Part shown: positions 47,316 through 57,625 of the stretch, piece by piece | Layout of the letters: every line of letters starts with the position of its first letter | How positions within the stretch are numbered: position 1 is the stretch's first letter | Source: Synaphobranchus kaupii | Lineage: Eukaryota > Chordata > Actinopteri > Anguilliformes > Synaphobranchidae | Assembly: GCA_029718625.1 (NCBI GenBank) | Contig: CM056376.1 | Location: 94,159,945 to 94,223,944, forward strand | DNA: 64,000 nucleotides | Direction of reading: 5' to 3' | Notes under the pieces: generated by a model | Told to the model about the DNA's origin: nothing | Seen by the model: only the letters and a program-made list of their open reading frames with translations | Database searches by the model: none | Made by a program: the position numbers and the translations under genes

Positions 47316-48870
47316 CAAACCTCAATTCCAAAAAAGTTGGGACAGTGTATAAAATGTAAATAAAAACATAAAGCAATGATTTGCGAGTCCTTTTTGTATT
47401 CAATTGAAAACAGTACAAAGACAAGATATTTCATGTTTTAACTAATCAACTTTATTCTACATTTAATTCTCTATTCAGCTCATTCTACATTTGATGCCTG
47501 CAACACCTCCCAAAAAATTTGGGACAGGGGCATGTTTACCTTTGTGTTACATCACCTGTCCTTTTAACAACACTCAGTAATCTTTTGGGAACTACAACAC
47601 TAATTGTTGTAGTTTTGAAAGCAGAATTGTTTCCCATTCTTGCTTAATATGAGACTTCAGCTGCTCACCAGTCCGGGGTCTCCATTGTCATATTTTGGGC
47701 TTCATAATGCGCCACACGTTTTCAATGGGAGACAGGTCTGGGCTGCAGGCAGGCCAGTCTAGCACCCGCACTCTCTGACGATGAAGCCATGCTGTTGTAA
47801 CATGTGCAGAATGTGGCTTGGCATTGTCTTGCTGAAATTAGCAGGGATGTCCCTGAAAAAGCGATTGTCTAGATCGCAGCAAATGTTGCTCCAAAATGCA
47901 TATGTACCCTTCAGTGTTAATGGTGCTTTCACAGATGTGCAAGTTACCCATGCATGGGCACTAACACACCTCCATACCATGACAGACGATGGCTTTTGAA
48001 CCTTGTGTTGGTAACAATCGAGATGGTCCTTTTCCTCTTTGGCCGGGAGAACACGACGTCCATTATTTCCAAAAACAATTTGAAAGGTGGACTCGTCAGA
48101 CCAAAGCACACGTTTCCACTTTGCGTCAGTCCATCTCAGATGAGCCCAGAGAAGTCGGCGGCGTTTCTGGATGTTGTTGATATATGGCTTACGCTTTGGG
48201 TAGTAGAGTCTTAACTTGCATTTGTAGATGCAGCGACAAATTGCGTTTACTTACAATGGTATTCTGAAGTATTCCCGAGCCCATGTGGTTATATTCATTA
48301 CAGAAGCATGCCATTTTTAATGTAGTGCTGTCTGAAGGATCGAAGGTCACGGGCATTCAATATTGGTTTACGGCCTTGCCCGTTTTCTTTTACTAATATT
48401 ATGGACTGTAGATGGTGAAATCCCTGAATTCCTTGCAATCGTGTGTTGAGAAACGTTGTTCTTAAACTGTTGGATATTCGCTCATGCAGTTTTTGTGGCG
48501 AACCCATCCTTGCTCGTAAATGCCAGAGCCTTCGTGGATGCTCCTTTTATACCCAGTCATGATAGCATGACCTGTCACCTATTCACCTATTTACCTGTGG
48601 AATGTTCCAAACAGGTGTTTTTTGAACATTCCACAACCTTCCCAGTCTTTTTTATACCCCTGTCCCAACTTTTTTGGAACGTGTTGCAGGCATCAAATTC
48701 GGAATTAGCGTATATTTACAAAAAATCAATGAAGTTGCTAAGGTAAAACATTAAATATCTTTTAAATATCGTTTTCATTTAAATATATAGACAAGACAAT
48801 TTACAGATCACTGCTTTCTGCTTTTATTTGCATTTTACGTACTGTCCCAACTTTGGAATTCAAGTTTCAG
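47316..48870 (-). mobile_element. Tc1-like element (innermost of the nest)
   Basis: Left end follows TA (47314-47315): CAAACCTCAATTCCAAAAAA, then GTTGGGACAGTG. The right end ACTGTCCCAACTTTGGAATT then TA (48871-48872) is its diverged inverse. A degenerate transposase is on the minus strand. Confidence 0.85.
47759..48507 (-). pseudogene. Degenerate Tc1 transposase
   Basis: 48507-48298 gives an N-terminal start (MGSPQKLHERISNSLRTTFL). 48109-47759 gives WSDESTFQIVFGNNGRRVLP (first catalytic Asp) and SSVMVWRCVSAHAWVTCT. The segment with the second Asp and Glu is not intact. Several stops and frame changes; non-functional. Confidence 0.8.
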
Positions 48871-50237
48871 TAAGAGATGTCACAACCGCAACAATGTGGT
48901 CACAACCGAACCTGCTGTTTTGTTAAAATTTTGAATAATATGAATAATCAATAAAATATCCAAGATATTGTGCTGGTGAGGGTATATAAAATCTCATAAA
49001 TAAGAATCTATCAAATTCATGTGATCAAATCTGTCCATTTTATAGAGAACATTTGTACAGAGTTTTCACTAAATTCAATGAATCCAATGTTTTATTTGAT
49101 TTAAAAATTCAGGGTAATTGATTCAAATTCAACAGCAGTCAAGATTTTTTTTCAAAAATGTCATTTTCAAAGGGGTGAATAAAACATATCAATTGGGTAT
49201 GTAATTTTATTTCAAAAGCAGGTTTTACACCATGTTTCGGTTGTGACATATTTAGGAGCAGTCAGTAAATTCATCATTATTCTGAAAAAATTACATGTGA
49301 TTGCACTGTACATCAAGTATATTTATGTATCTCAGATAAAGTGTAACACATATATTATAAAATAATTTAGCAAAAAGAATACAAATTTACACTTCTCTCC
49401 AACCCTCAATTTGCATGACTTCTGTAGAATGGCCCATATAGGCCTACCATTTAAAGACAAGTATTCAGACCACAACGGAGCGTTTGAAGAAAATAAAATG
49501 CTTTTTAAAAATATTTTATAATTAGGCTATTATTGATTTATACCGGTGATGACGTTATTGAAAAATCCATATCATGACGCACGTTCACACCGGTGATAAC
49601 AATGACACCGGTATACCGCCCACCCCTAGCTCTAATTAGATCAAGACTGGACTATGGGAGCGTGGTATATGGATCAGCAGCAAAATCTGTACTTGCGGGA
49701 CTGGATGTAATACAAGCTCAGGTGTTGAGAGTGTGTTTAGGTGCAGTGAGAACATCGCCAGTGTGTGCAATTCAAGTTGAGGCAGGAGAAATGCCACTGT
49801 GTCTTCGTCGGAAACAGCTGCTTGTAAACTACTGGATAAATCTGAGGGGGCATGGAGATAGTCATCCAACCAAGAGAGTGCTGCAGACCAGCTGGGAAAG
49901 GGAGAGAACAAAAAAATTAAGTTTTGGCTGGACAGGAGAGGCAGCAGCAAGAGACTTAGGAGTGCATGACAAGGAGTTTTGTCCAACTGTAATATGGCCT
50001 ATAATCCCAGTTTGGATACTAGAAAAGGTGGTAGATTTGAAATTATTGCAAATTAAGGCAAGAAATAAAAGTGCTGATCTGGTGAGTGAATTTTATGGCT
50101 ATAAGGAATTTAAGTATAAAGACTATATGCAGGTTTTTACAGATGGATCAAAGGATCCAATAACAGGAAACACAGGTTCTGCAGTTGCAGTTCCAAGCCA
50201 TAGAGGTGAGATATGTAGGAGGACCTCAAATTACCTA

Positions 50238-50470
50238 CAGTTGGGTTCAAATAAATAGCAGTGCGTTAAAAAAAGTGAAGAAAGTGCAAATATTTTTTAA
50301 TAGCTTTTAGTTCCATATTTCAAATGTAGTGGAAACATTACACATTCAATTCCAAATCAAAGCATTAAGAAATTTTATCAAGTCTGCATTATTCTTTTAC
50401 AGGAAGCAAATAAAAGAAATATTAATCTGTTCAAAAAAACAGCAGTGTCGACATTTTTCTCTTCTAACTC
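50238..50470 (+). mobile_element. Tc1/mariner fragment within the LINE
   Basis: Begins after TA with CAGTTGGGTTCAAATAAATA, then GCAGTGCG, a terminus widespread in fish, and runs to about TTCAAAAAAACAGCAGTGTC. The opposite terminus was not found, so this is a truncated copy; its right limit is approximate. Confidence 0.65.
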
Positions 50471-50834
50471 AATGACTAAGTTAAGAATAGGACACAGTAA
50501 TCTAAACAGTACACTTCACATAATAGGGAAGCATCCAACCGGTTATTGTGATCATTGTCAGGTACCAGAAACTGTAGAGCACGTGCTTGTTAGTTGCAGG
50601 AAATATGTATCAGAGAGAATGGACAAGATGGAAGAAATGAAAAGAGTAGGGCTAACAGGAGCAGGAGTAAAGAACATACTGGAGTGTGGTGGAAGTGGAC
50701 AAGGCAGAAGATGCTTGGTCAGCTTCCTAATAAGAACAGGACTGATGAGGAAAATTAAATATACTGGACACTATAGGAGTTAACTAACTCCAGAAGATGG
50801 CAGTAGTGCAACATTAAGGATGTAAGCGGCTGTT

Positions 50835-50858
50835 AGAAGAAGAAGAAGAAGAAGAAGA
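50835..50858 (+). repeat. (GAA)n tail of the LINE
   Basis: Eight AGA/GAA units directly at the 3' end of the LINE sequence. Confidence 0.85.
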
Positions 50859-50884
50859 TGACAACGCGGTCAAAGGAGCACAAC

Positions 50885-51158
50885 ATAGTTCTGTGGAGCA
50901 CAATTACGAGAGTGCATATTGTCCACTGCATCATGGCTTCTGGCAGTCTTCCGGTACCAGCCCTATGACCAGTAATCCTGATGCTGTACAGGAGGAACCT
51001 GCAGGACTGGTCATAGGACCAGCCAGGGATAGGGGGGGGCGGGACTACGGAGCTCTATACGGATGGGACTAGTCAGTAGTGTAAGTTACAGACAGCGGCT
51101 TCATTCGAGGGAAAGGACTGGTTAGTAAAGTGAGCTACTTCAAGCACCAAGAACGGAA
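50885..51158 (+). promoter_or_regulatory. tigar: tigar upstream region and 5' leader
   Basis: Directly upstream of the tigar start codon. Contains a GC-box-like GGGGGGGGCGGGAC near 51031 and no obvious TATA box, as in many housekeeping promoters. Bases 50885-51135 are duplicated at 42347-42597. The transcription start cannot be placed from sequence. Confidence 0.5.
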
Positions 51159-51190
51159 ATGCTTACATTTGGCTTAACAATTGTCCGACA
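51159..51190 (+). CDS. tigar: tigar exon 1
   Basis: 32 nt: ATG then [10 protein letters not shown] and the first two bases of the catalytic His codon. Donor GTAAGT. Too short for open-frame detection; recognised from the N-terminal family sequence and phase match with exon 2. Confidence 0.93.
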
Positions 51191-54100
51191 GTAAGTAGAC
51201 CCTATCGTGTTATTATGACTTCGTGACTGTATTCTGTAACGTAGCTACTACCCTGGCCCACCCTCTCTATTCTGACTGAAGCATGGTACCGTGGTGGATT
51301 GAGTTGTCCAAAGTATCAGCGAGCATATACTCTTGAGTAGCCTACGATATCTGCACAAATGCGTGTTAGCTAACGTTAACGTTACTGATTCGCCTGAATC
51401 TCATCTTCATTTGTTTTAAATATAGACTACTGTATAAGTTAGTCATAATTCATGTTGCTAACCTCACTTGTTTGCGACATTATCTGGGTTCCAAGAAACA
51501 AATGGGTCATTCCTTATATTCGTTACCCCGATTCCGTTTCCAACATATCGGTAAACAACATTAACGTACAATGTAACGCAATACATCTGTCGGATATCAC
51601 CGTATATAATAAACAGTGTATATGTAGTTAACAATACATTGATGAAACAGTTGAAAAGATAACTTGGTAGATATCTGGGTTTAGCTGTAGTATGGATGGG
51701 GGCCCTTCATTCCCTGATGAGTTGTCCCCGTATTCTTGTCTGTCATGTTTTTGTTTTGTTGTAACTAACACGTGTTAACTTACAACACACTCTCCTCATT
51801 GCTTTTCTAGTGGCGAAACCCAGTACAATAAGGACAAGCTACTTCAAGGTATACATATTGCATCTATGTTTGAAGAAACCACTGCCATTCATTAACCAGC
51901 ATTTAAAGCCCCTTTCATGTGGTCATTTTCAAATTACCATTGCACTTGACATAAGACATTTTGGAACAGGTTTTGGTCGAGGTTCCTATGTAGCTGGAGA
52001 GGTAACATTGGAGTTCAATTTAGGTACTGTGTACATTTGAATGGCAGAAAAACTATCATCTTCCATTTTGAAACAGTATTCCCCAACATGCCACCACCCC
52101 CAATTTGTACCTGTGCTAAAAAAGTAGGCTACCTTATTTGAGTTCAGTATCGCTACTGATCTGAGTGGCACACAGGCATTGTTACATGTGGATCTCACAC
52201 GGAATGCCTGGAAGATGAAAAAAGCCACCTCAATTAGTTTTAAATGTCTACATTGGCCTGTTTCTATAAATGAGGTTTTAGGGGTGACCTGGCCCGGATT
52301 CTTTGATAGAGTGTTTCTCTTTCTTGGTTCTGGGGCACCTTGTGTACAGCGCTGTGTGTTTGTTCCAGCCGAGCTCTTACATAAGCTTTAATTCTGTGGT
52401 TCATTGGATGCTGACTTAAGTATGACATCATTTGACATATAGTCTGGGCACTGTTGTACATTAAGATACACTTGGAGAATTAGCAGAACAATTAAGCTTA
52501 ATCAAGACAGCTGTCTGACGTTAAGTGCCAGAATATTAACAAATGTGCGGAACAAATATCTTTGTCCTGGAAGAAACACACTCTGGCAATTTTTTACTTG
52601 GAACACTTTTCCGACTTCAAGGACATAAAACTGGTGGGTGTTGTGAAACCCAGAGTAGTACTGAATCAACCTGATTAAAAAGAAGCAGTTGGAACAAATA
52701 CCAGTCTGCAGGTTGTTCCCTCAGGGCTGGAGCTACAATAACTTGATTTACATTTGGTTTACATCTGGCGTCCTAGGTAAGTTGACTATATAATGCACAT
52801 AATGACTTTCAGTAAGGGAATAAAATGTGAGACAGAACCCAGTAGAGCCAAAGACCCTTCAGCATTGGACTCAACCAAGTCATTACCTTCATACCGCATA
52901 CAAAACATGCTGCAAAAAACAAAATGGTGTTCACCAGACAGTCACATGGTATTTTACAGAAGCAGTGATACAGGACCATGCCAGGCGTTTGCCACTTAGT
53001 CTGTATTATTTAAGTCCGGGCGATGTTTACAGGTGTGTTGTTGCTGGTCTTGATCCACCAGGTCAGGGTGTAGACTTGCCCCTGTCAGAGACTGGACTAC
53101 AGCAGGCAGAGATTGTGGGAAACTACCTCAGTGACCTAAAGTTCACCAATGCATTCAGCAGTGACCTGCAGCGCGCCAGACAGGTGAGGCATGTGATGTC
53201 ATAGAAGCTTTGCAGAATTGTGTTTGACTAGCCTAATTATCTATTGATGTGTTTATTTATAAATCAATAGCATTAAGAAAAGATTAACGTACAGTACCAG
53301 TCAAAAGTTTGGACACACCTACTCATAGAAGGTTTTTTTCTGTTATTTTTACTGTTTTCCACATTTTGGAATAGTAAAGACATCAAAACTATGAGATAAC
53401 ACAAATTAAATTTTGCAAAGACCAAAAAAGTGTTAAACAAATAAAAAAAGTCATATATTTTAGATTCTTCAAAGTAGCCACCCTTTGCCTTGATAACGGC
53501 CTTGCACATTCTTGCCATTCTCTCAAACAACTTCTGTGGTAAACAGGTATTCCACAGGTAAACAGGTAATGCCATCATGACTCTATATAAAAGGATATCA
53601 AAAGACTCCTGATATCTTATTTCCAGGTACTCTTAGAAGCGATACTATAACCTCTGCATTTGAATGGATCTCTATGGGAATTGGGGGGTGGAACTAGATT
53701 TAGCTTTAAATTACACTGGAACAGTGTGGAACACATGGTTAGCTAAATGGCTCTAAGTCATCAAGGGTCTGACATATCAAACAAACCTTAAACCATCACT
53801 CTGCTGCCAGAAATACAGTAGATATGGATGGATAACTTGAAGGGGTTCTTCACCTGACTTATTTTTCCATAGAGTTCAATAGGAAAATGTGTCAGGAGAA
53901 ACAACCCTTAAAGTGATCCATCCATATCTACTGCATATCTGGCAGCAGAGTGATGGTTTGAGGCTCGTTTGATACCTCAGACCCTTGATGACTTACAGCC
54001 ATTTAGCCAACCATGGTTTACATACTATTCCCGTGTAATTTACAGCTTAATCTAGTCCCTCCCCCCAATTCCCATAGAGATCCATTCAAATGCAGAGAGG

Positions 54101-57100
54101 TTATAGTATCGCTTTTAAGAGTACCTGGAAATAATATATCAGGAGTCTTTTGATATCCTTTTATATAGAGTCATGATGGCATCACCTGTTTACCTGTGGA
54201 ATACCTGTTTACCACATAAGTTGTTTGAGAGAATGGCAAGAATGTGCAAGGCCGTTATCAAGGCAAAGGGTGGCTACTTTGAAGAATCTAAAATATATGA
54301 CTTTTTTTTATTTGTTTAACACTTTTTTGGTCTTTGCATAATTTAATGCAAATCATAGTTTTGATGTCTTTACTATTACAAAATGTGGAAAACAGTAAAA
54401 ATAACGGGGGAAAAAACCTTCTATGAGTAGGTGTGTCCAAACTTTTGACTGGTACTGTATGTATGAATTCATATTTTTTAAAAATAACAATAGTGAATTT
54501 CACCCTACAAATGAGCATTTATATTAACGGGCTTAAGGATCTGTTTTGGTGGTCGGACGGTGTGTTGACCTATCGCTTCTCCTATAGCAGGCAGTCACTA
54601 TCTGTGTCTCATTTCAGACAGCTGACATCATCATGAGAAACAACCTACACTGCTCTGGCTTAGAGATCGTCAGAGACCCCTTGGTTAAAGAGAGGGTGAG
54701 TATTCTTTGTGTACAGTGCCTTAAAAAAGATTTCACTCCCCCCCCCCCCCCCCTTTGATTTTTCCTCATTTTTCTGTGTCAGACTAAATACTTTAATGAG
54801 GTCCACTTGTGTTGAATTTGAATCTGCCTGTGTTAAGTATTGTGGGCAGTAACATTTTAAGGTGTAACAGGAAAAAATGTGGAAAAAGTTCAAGGGGGTG
54901 AATACTTTTTGAAGACACAGTAAATATAGTGATGTGCTTTATCTTCTCAAAATGAGCTTCATTGAAATTTTCAGAAGGGAGTGCTTGGCCTGACTATGAA
55001 CTGACTGAAATGCAGTACTCCTTTGTGTGTGGTATGTGTGTGCTATGTCTGTTATGCTTGTGTTATGTGTGGTATGTGTGTATTATCTGTGTTATGCATG
55101 TGTTATGTGTGTGCTATGTCTGTTATGCGTGTGTTATGCTTGTGTTATGTGTGTTATGTGTGGTATGTGTGTGTTATCTGTGTTATGTGTGGCATGTGAA
55201 AGGCAGCATCTTGGCAGCTTGTTGTGAGCATAAAATAGATTTAGATAAACCTTACTCTTTAAATATATTGTCATTTTCAACACATTTTGTCGGGTTATCT
55301 GTCCTCATGTCATTGTCGGCTGTGTCCGAATGGAATTTATTCTCTCTGTCCTCAATTTACTTCCATGTTGTCTTTCTAATGACTGAACCCATTTTACTAC
55401 ATTGCACAGAGTCTTGTCATTTGTAATATCTTAACATGAATAAATCATTTTAGTTTCTTAAACAATGAATAAAAATAATATTAGGACATCAGGCAATTAT
55501 GAGAAAGGGATTTGATAACCTGTAAAATTATCTTTGGTACTGCAAAGCCATGATTGTTTTATTTTTAAAAGCAAAAAAACGTTGACGCTAATGATTTGTT
55601 TAAAGGTAATATTTGTGTCCTGCTTATTTTAAGCCCATGACCTAGCAATAACTGGAGTCTGTGCGCTCAGTGGTAAAAGGTACGGGAGCAGTTATGTTGT
55701 TTTGTCTTTTGCGCTTGCGTGTCTGTGCCCGTGCGTTAATCCGCGACTGACGTGGCCTGTCGTTGTTCAGAGTTTTGGGATCGCAGAGGGAAGGCCAGTG
55801 GATGACTTGAAGAACATGGCCAGTGCGGCTGGCCAGTCGTGCCGTAATTTCACCCCCCCACAGGGGGAGACCCCGGAGCAGGTGAGACTGAGATCTGTTA
55901 ACCCTGTAGCCGTTGCACAGAGGCATTGCGCATAGCTACTGCAGAGTCATAGCGCAGACTGTCAGCTCAGCAAGTTTTCACAGTCAGTGTACAGGGCCAT
56001 TGCACAGTTGCCAGTGTTTAGAACCTTGGTGCTAGATAATTCACCTTTCATTTTAAAAGTATCCTGGACCTGCATTTCAGTGTAGATGAGGATGACCCTT
56101 TATCGGATGCCTTTCATATTAATTGCATCCAGCTCTGCCTCTCATATGAGGCGCATAAAAACAATATTTATAATTGAAATTTTTTACATTATATTAAAAT
56201 GATATCATTTTAGTTCATTTAGCTTTGTTTTTTAATCAAAATCATTTGGTGTGATTTTAATGCAGGTAATGCTACTGCATTAAAATGAGCAAGGTAAGGG
56301 AACTTGCTTCTTGGGGCTAAGAACTTTCATCTTAATGCTGCAAATTGGGGTGCGTCCCAATAGTCGAAAAATGCACCCTCCCTTCCTCCACTACCGCCCT
56401 CCTCTACTCCGTGCCCCGGAAACGGATCTTTGTGTTTTAATCTAATGTTGTTGATTACATCTTAATTACGTATTAATGGTTACATATTAATTAATGTGTC
56501 AACACAAAGCAAAATGTCAGGTACATTGTATACTGTACATGCAAATACTTGTACTCAAAATGTTCAGGCAGTTTTGTGGAGGAAGGGAGGTGGGGAGTGA
56601 AGAAAAGTCCCTTGGTCCAAATATTAGGGGAAATTAAAGGAAATTTGGATCATTTTGGCATGCAGTATTTAAAATGAACAGTAGATGGCGCCATGACACA
56701 ACTAAAGCAAACTGCAAACAGTCATCTTACTGTGATTATACAGTTGGAAATACAGTTGTGTATCAGAAACAAGCATCTTAATTCACTGAACCATTAGTAA
56801 GGCAATTAGCCACTGTTTGAAAAGGGGTCAAATGTTCTGTACAGGTCCGTAATACCACACTGCCTTTAACGTATTGTCACTGCACACTGAGAATGTATAG
56901 TCAGAAAGCAGAGGATGTTCTTTTGACAGGTAGTTCAGACCACTCTTGTTCCATAGCCAATCATGTTTCGGTTGCTTGTGAGGTGTTGCTTGTCACGTGG
57001 CCCTGCTCTGTCACATGAGGTTTAGACTGATATATGATGGGATGTGTGATAGTCAGGTGACATCTCACATCCAGAGCAAGGCGGTGCTGCCTGGCTCGCC

Positions 57101-57625
57101 TGTGGCTAGGTAGGTCGGGTTGTCGTGTCAGGGTTGAACCGGTGGGAGCTGGACTGGTGTGTGTGTGTGTGTGGGTAAGACTCTGTCCCCTCTGCCCAGG
57201 TGAAGCTGCGGATAAAGGAGTTCATGAGAGTGCTATTCCTGCGCATGGTGGCTGATCACAGTGGCCCAGACGGACAGCAGGAGGGCGCAGGCCAGAGCGA
57301 GGCGGCTTCGACGTCCGACGACGAGACCGACGGACCCCTCCCCAGCCAGCCCGACGACGGCCTCCTCGGCGTGTCCGCCCACGCCCTGGTGGTCAGCCAC
57401 GGGGCCTACATGCGTGTAGTGGTGCGCTATCTGCTGGAGGACCTGCACTGCTCCGTACCCCCCAACGTGGAAGCGTCCCAACTGTTCTCCGCCTGTCCCA
57501 ACACGGGTATCTGCCGTTTTGTCTTCAGCCTGCGGCTCGCCGACGCAGGTCCGACGCCTGCCACCGTCCGCTGCGTCTTCATTAACAGGAAGGAGCACTT
57601 GAAGGCCCCCAAGGGGACAGAGTAG
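51159..57625 (+). CDS. tigar: TIGAR, fructose-2,6-bisphosphatase (six exons, complete)
   Basis: Histidine phosphatase (phosphoglycerate-mutase fold) that lowers fructose-2,6-bisphosphate, slowing glycolysis and favouring the pentose-phosphate route; in mammals induced by p53. Exons 51159-51190, 51811-51848, 53062-53183, 54618-54695, 55771-55881 and 57200-57625 total 807 nt, 268 residues plus stop, close to the 270 residues of human TIGAR. Catalytic VRHGET has the phospho-accepting His at residue 11 (split between exons 1 and 2), the conserved Glu is at residue 89 (VKER) and the second His at 194 in [22 protein letters not shown] and [14 protein letters not shown] are family signatures. All splice sites are GT/AG and all phases fit. 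It lies downstream of ccnd2 as in other vertebrates. Teleosts have two tigar paralogues; which one this is was not settled. Confidence 0.96.
51191..51810 (+). other. tigar intron 1
   Basis: 620 bp, GTAAGT...CTAG. No repeat recognised. Confidence 0.85.
51811..51848 (+). CDS. tigar: tigar exon 2
   Basis: 38 nt after GCTTTTCTAG, before GTATAC. Completes His11 and encodes [12 protein letters not shown]. Micro-exon found by motif and phase. Confidence 0.93.
51849..53061 (+). other. tigar intron 2
   Basis: 1.2 kb, GTATAC...CCAG. Short open frames present without recognisable domains; nothing else seen. Confidence 0.85.
53062..53183 (+). CDS. tigar: tigar exon 3
   Basis: 122 nt; [20 protein letters not shown] then [21 protein letters not shown]. 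Acceptor GATCCACCAG, donor GTGAGG; ends in phase 0. Confidence 0.95.
53292..54457. mobile_element. Foldback (palindromic) Tc1/mariner-type element in tigar intron 3
   Basis: Termini CAGTACCAGTCAAAAGTTTG and its exact inverse, flanked by TA on both sides (53290-53291, 54458-54459). The two halves are near-complete inverse copies meeting near 53875, so the 1166-bp element is one giant hairpin. The end motif is common in fish genomes. No transposase. Confidence 0.92.
54618..54695 (+). CDS. tigar: tigar exon 4
   Basis: 78 nt, 26 codons, phase 0 on both sides: [10 protein letters not shown]...[11 protein letters not shown], containing the conserved catalytic-site Glu (residue 89). Donor GTGAGT; a MITE starts 18 bases into the following intron. 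Confidence 0.95.
54714..54920. mobile_element. MITE in tigar intron 4
   Basis: 207 bp, TA-flanked (54712-54713 and 54921-54922). Left CAGTGCCTTAAAAAAGATTT, right the inverse of CTGTGTCTTCAAAAAGTATT with CACCCC, a common fish Tc1-type terminus. Contains a poly-C tract at about 54740-54755. It begins 18 bases after the exon 4 donor. Confidence 0.85.
55021..55197 (+). repeat. TGTGTTATG-type low-complexity tandem repeat
   Basis: Irregular repeats of TGTTATGTGTG/GTGCTATG in tigar intron 4. The Cys/Tyr/Val-rich peptides read from it are artefacts. Confidence 0.85.
55771..55881 (+). CDS. tigar: tigar exon 5
   Basis: 111 nt, 37 codons: [20 protein letters not shown] then [11 protein letters not shown]. 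Acceptor GTTGTTCAG, donor GTGAGA; phase 0. Confidence 0.95.
55882..57199 (+). other. tigar intron 5
   Basis: 1.3 kb, GTGAGA...CCAG, with a short (GT)n run at 57159-57173 close to the exon 6 acceptor. Nothing else recognised. Confidence 0.85.
57200..57625 (+). CDS. tigar: tigar exon 6 (terminal)
   Basis: 426 nt to TAG at 57623-57625. [20 protein letters not shown], then an acidic/Ser-rich loop (about residues 148-181: [21 protein letters not shown]), then [20 protein letters not shown] with the second catalytic His, [12 protein letters not shown] and the end [12 protein letters not shown]. Strikingly CpG- and GC-rich compared with the other exons. Acceptor CCTCTGCCCAG. Confidence 0.96.
   Translation: MKLRIKEFMRVLFLRMVADHSGPDGQQEGAGQSEAASTSDDETDGPLPSQPDDGLLGVSAHALVVSHGAYMRVVVRYLLEDLHCSVPPNVEASQLFSACPNTGICRFVFSLRLADAGPTPATVRCVFINRKEHLKAPKGTE

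Larger units (their letters stand above)
46445..49436. mobile_element. TIR element nested in the hAT, itself carrying a Tc1
   Basis: Left end TGGGCCATTCTACAAAAGTC, right end the inverse of TGGGCCATTCTACAGAAGTC; the match extends through ATGCAAATTG (about 30 bp, one difference). TATA lies on both sides (46441-46444 and 49437-49440). The body without the inner Tc1 is about 1.4 kb and has no transposase. It is marked by a recurring CACAACCGAAAC-like word in both orientations. Superfamily unresolved. Confidence 0.8.
43064..49628 (-). mobile_element. hAT transposon (6.6 kb) with perfect 8-bp target duplication
   Basis: Ends TAGGGGTGGGCGGTAT and ATACCGCCCACCCCTA, flanked by GCTCTAAT at 43056-43063 and 49629-49636. 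The target is the LINE codon run for ALIRS; without the hAT and one duplicate the LINE frame continues. A BED-finger transposase gene lies on the minus strand (46232 to 43770). The element is enlarged by a nested 3-kb TIR element upstream of the transposase start. Confidence 0.95.
42860..50860 (+). mobile_element. I/Nimb-like LINE, 5'-truncated, split by a hAT
   Basis: The part before the hAT encodes the end of RT (FLGVYFDPRLRWREHI, KVINVMRCLAG, LKYIYVALI). The part after it continues in the same frame (RSRLDYGSVVYGSAAKSVLA, LDVIQAQVLRVC, CLRRKQLLVNYWINLRGHG) into the start of RNase H (VFTDGSKDP near 50140), and later the Cys/His motif YCDHCQ...HVLVSC (50545-50590). A Tc1 fragment (50238-about 50470) replaces part of the RNase H region. 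It ends with a GAA-repeat tail at 50835-50858, usual for this LINE group. Confidence 0.9.

Noticed and set aside
49636..49986. Minus-strand open frame over the LINE
   Set aside because: Antisense of the LINE coding sequence.
51810..52040. 76-codon open frame starting in tigar exon 2
   Set aside because: Wrong frame and intron read-through; only 51811-51848 is coding.
54962..55426. Cys/Tyr/Val-rich 154-codon open frame
   Set aside because: Derived from a TGTGTTATG low-complexity repeat in tigar intron 4.
57233..57598. Minus-strand open frame over tigar exon 6
   Set aside because: Antisense shadow of a GC-rich exon.
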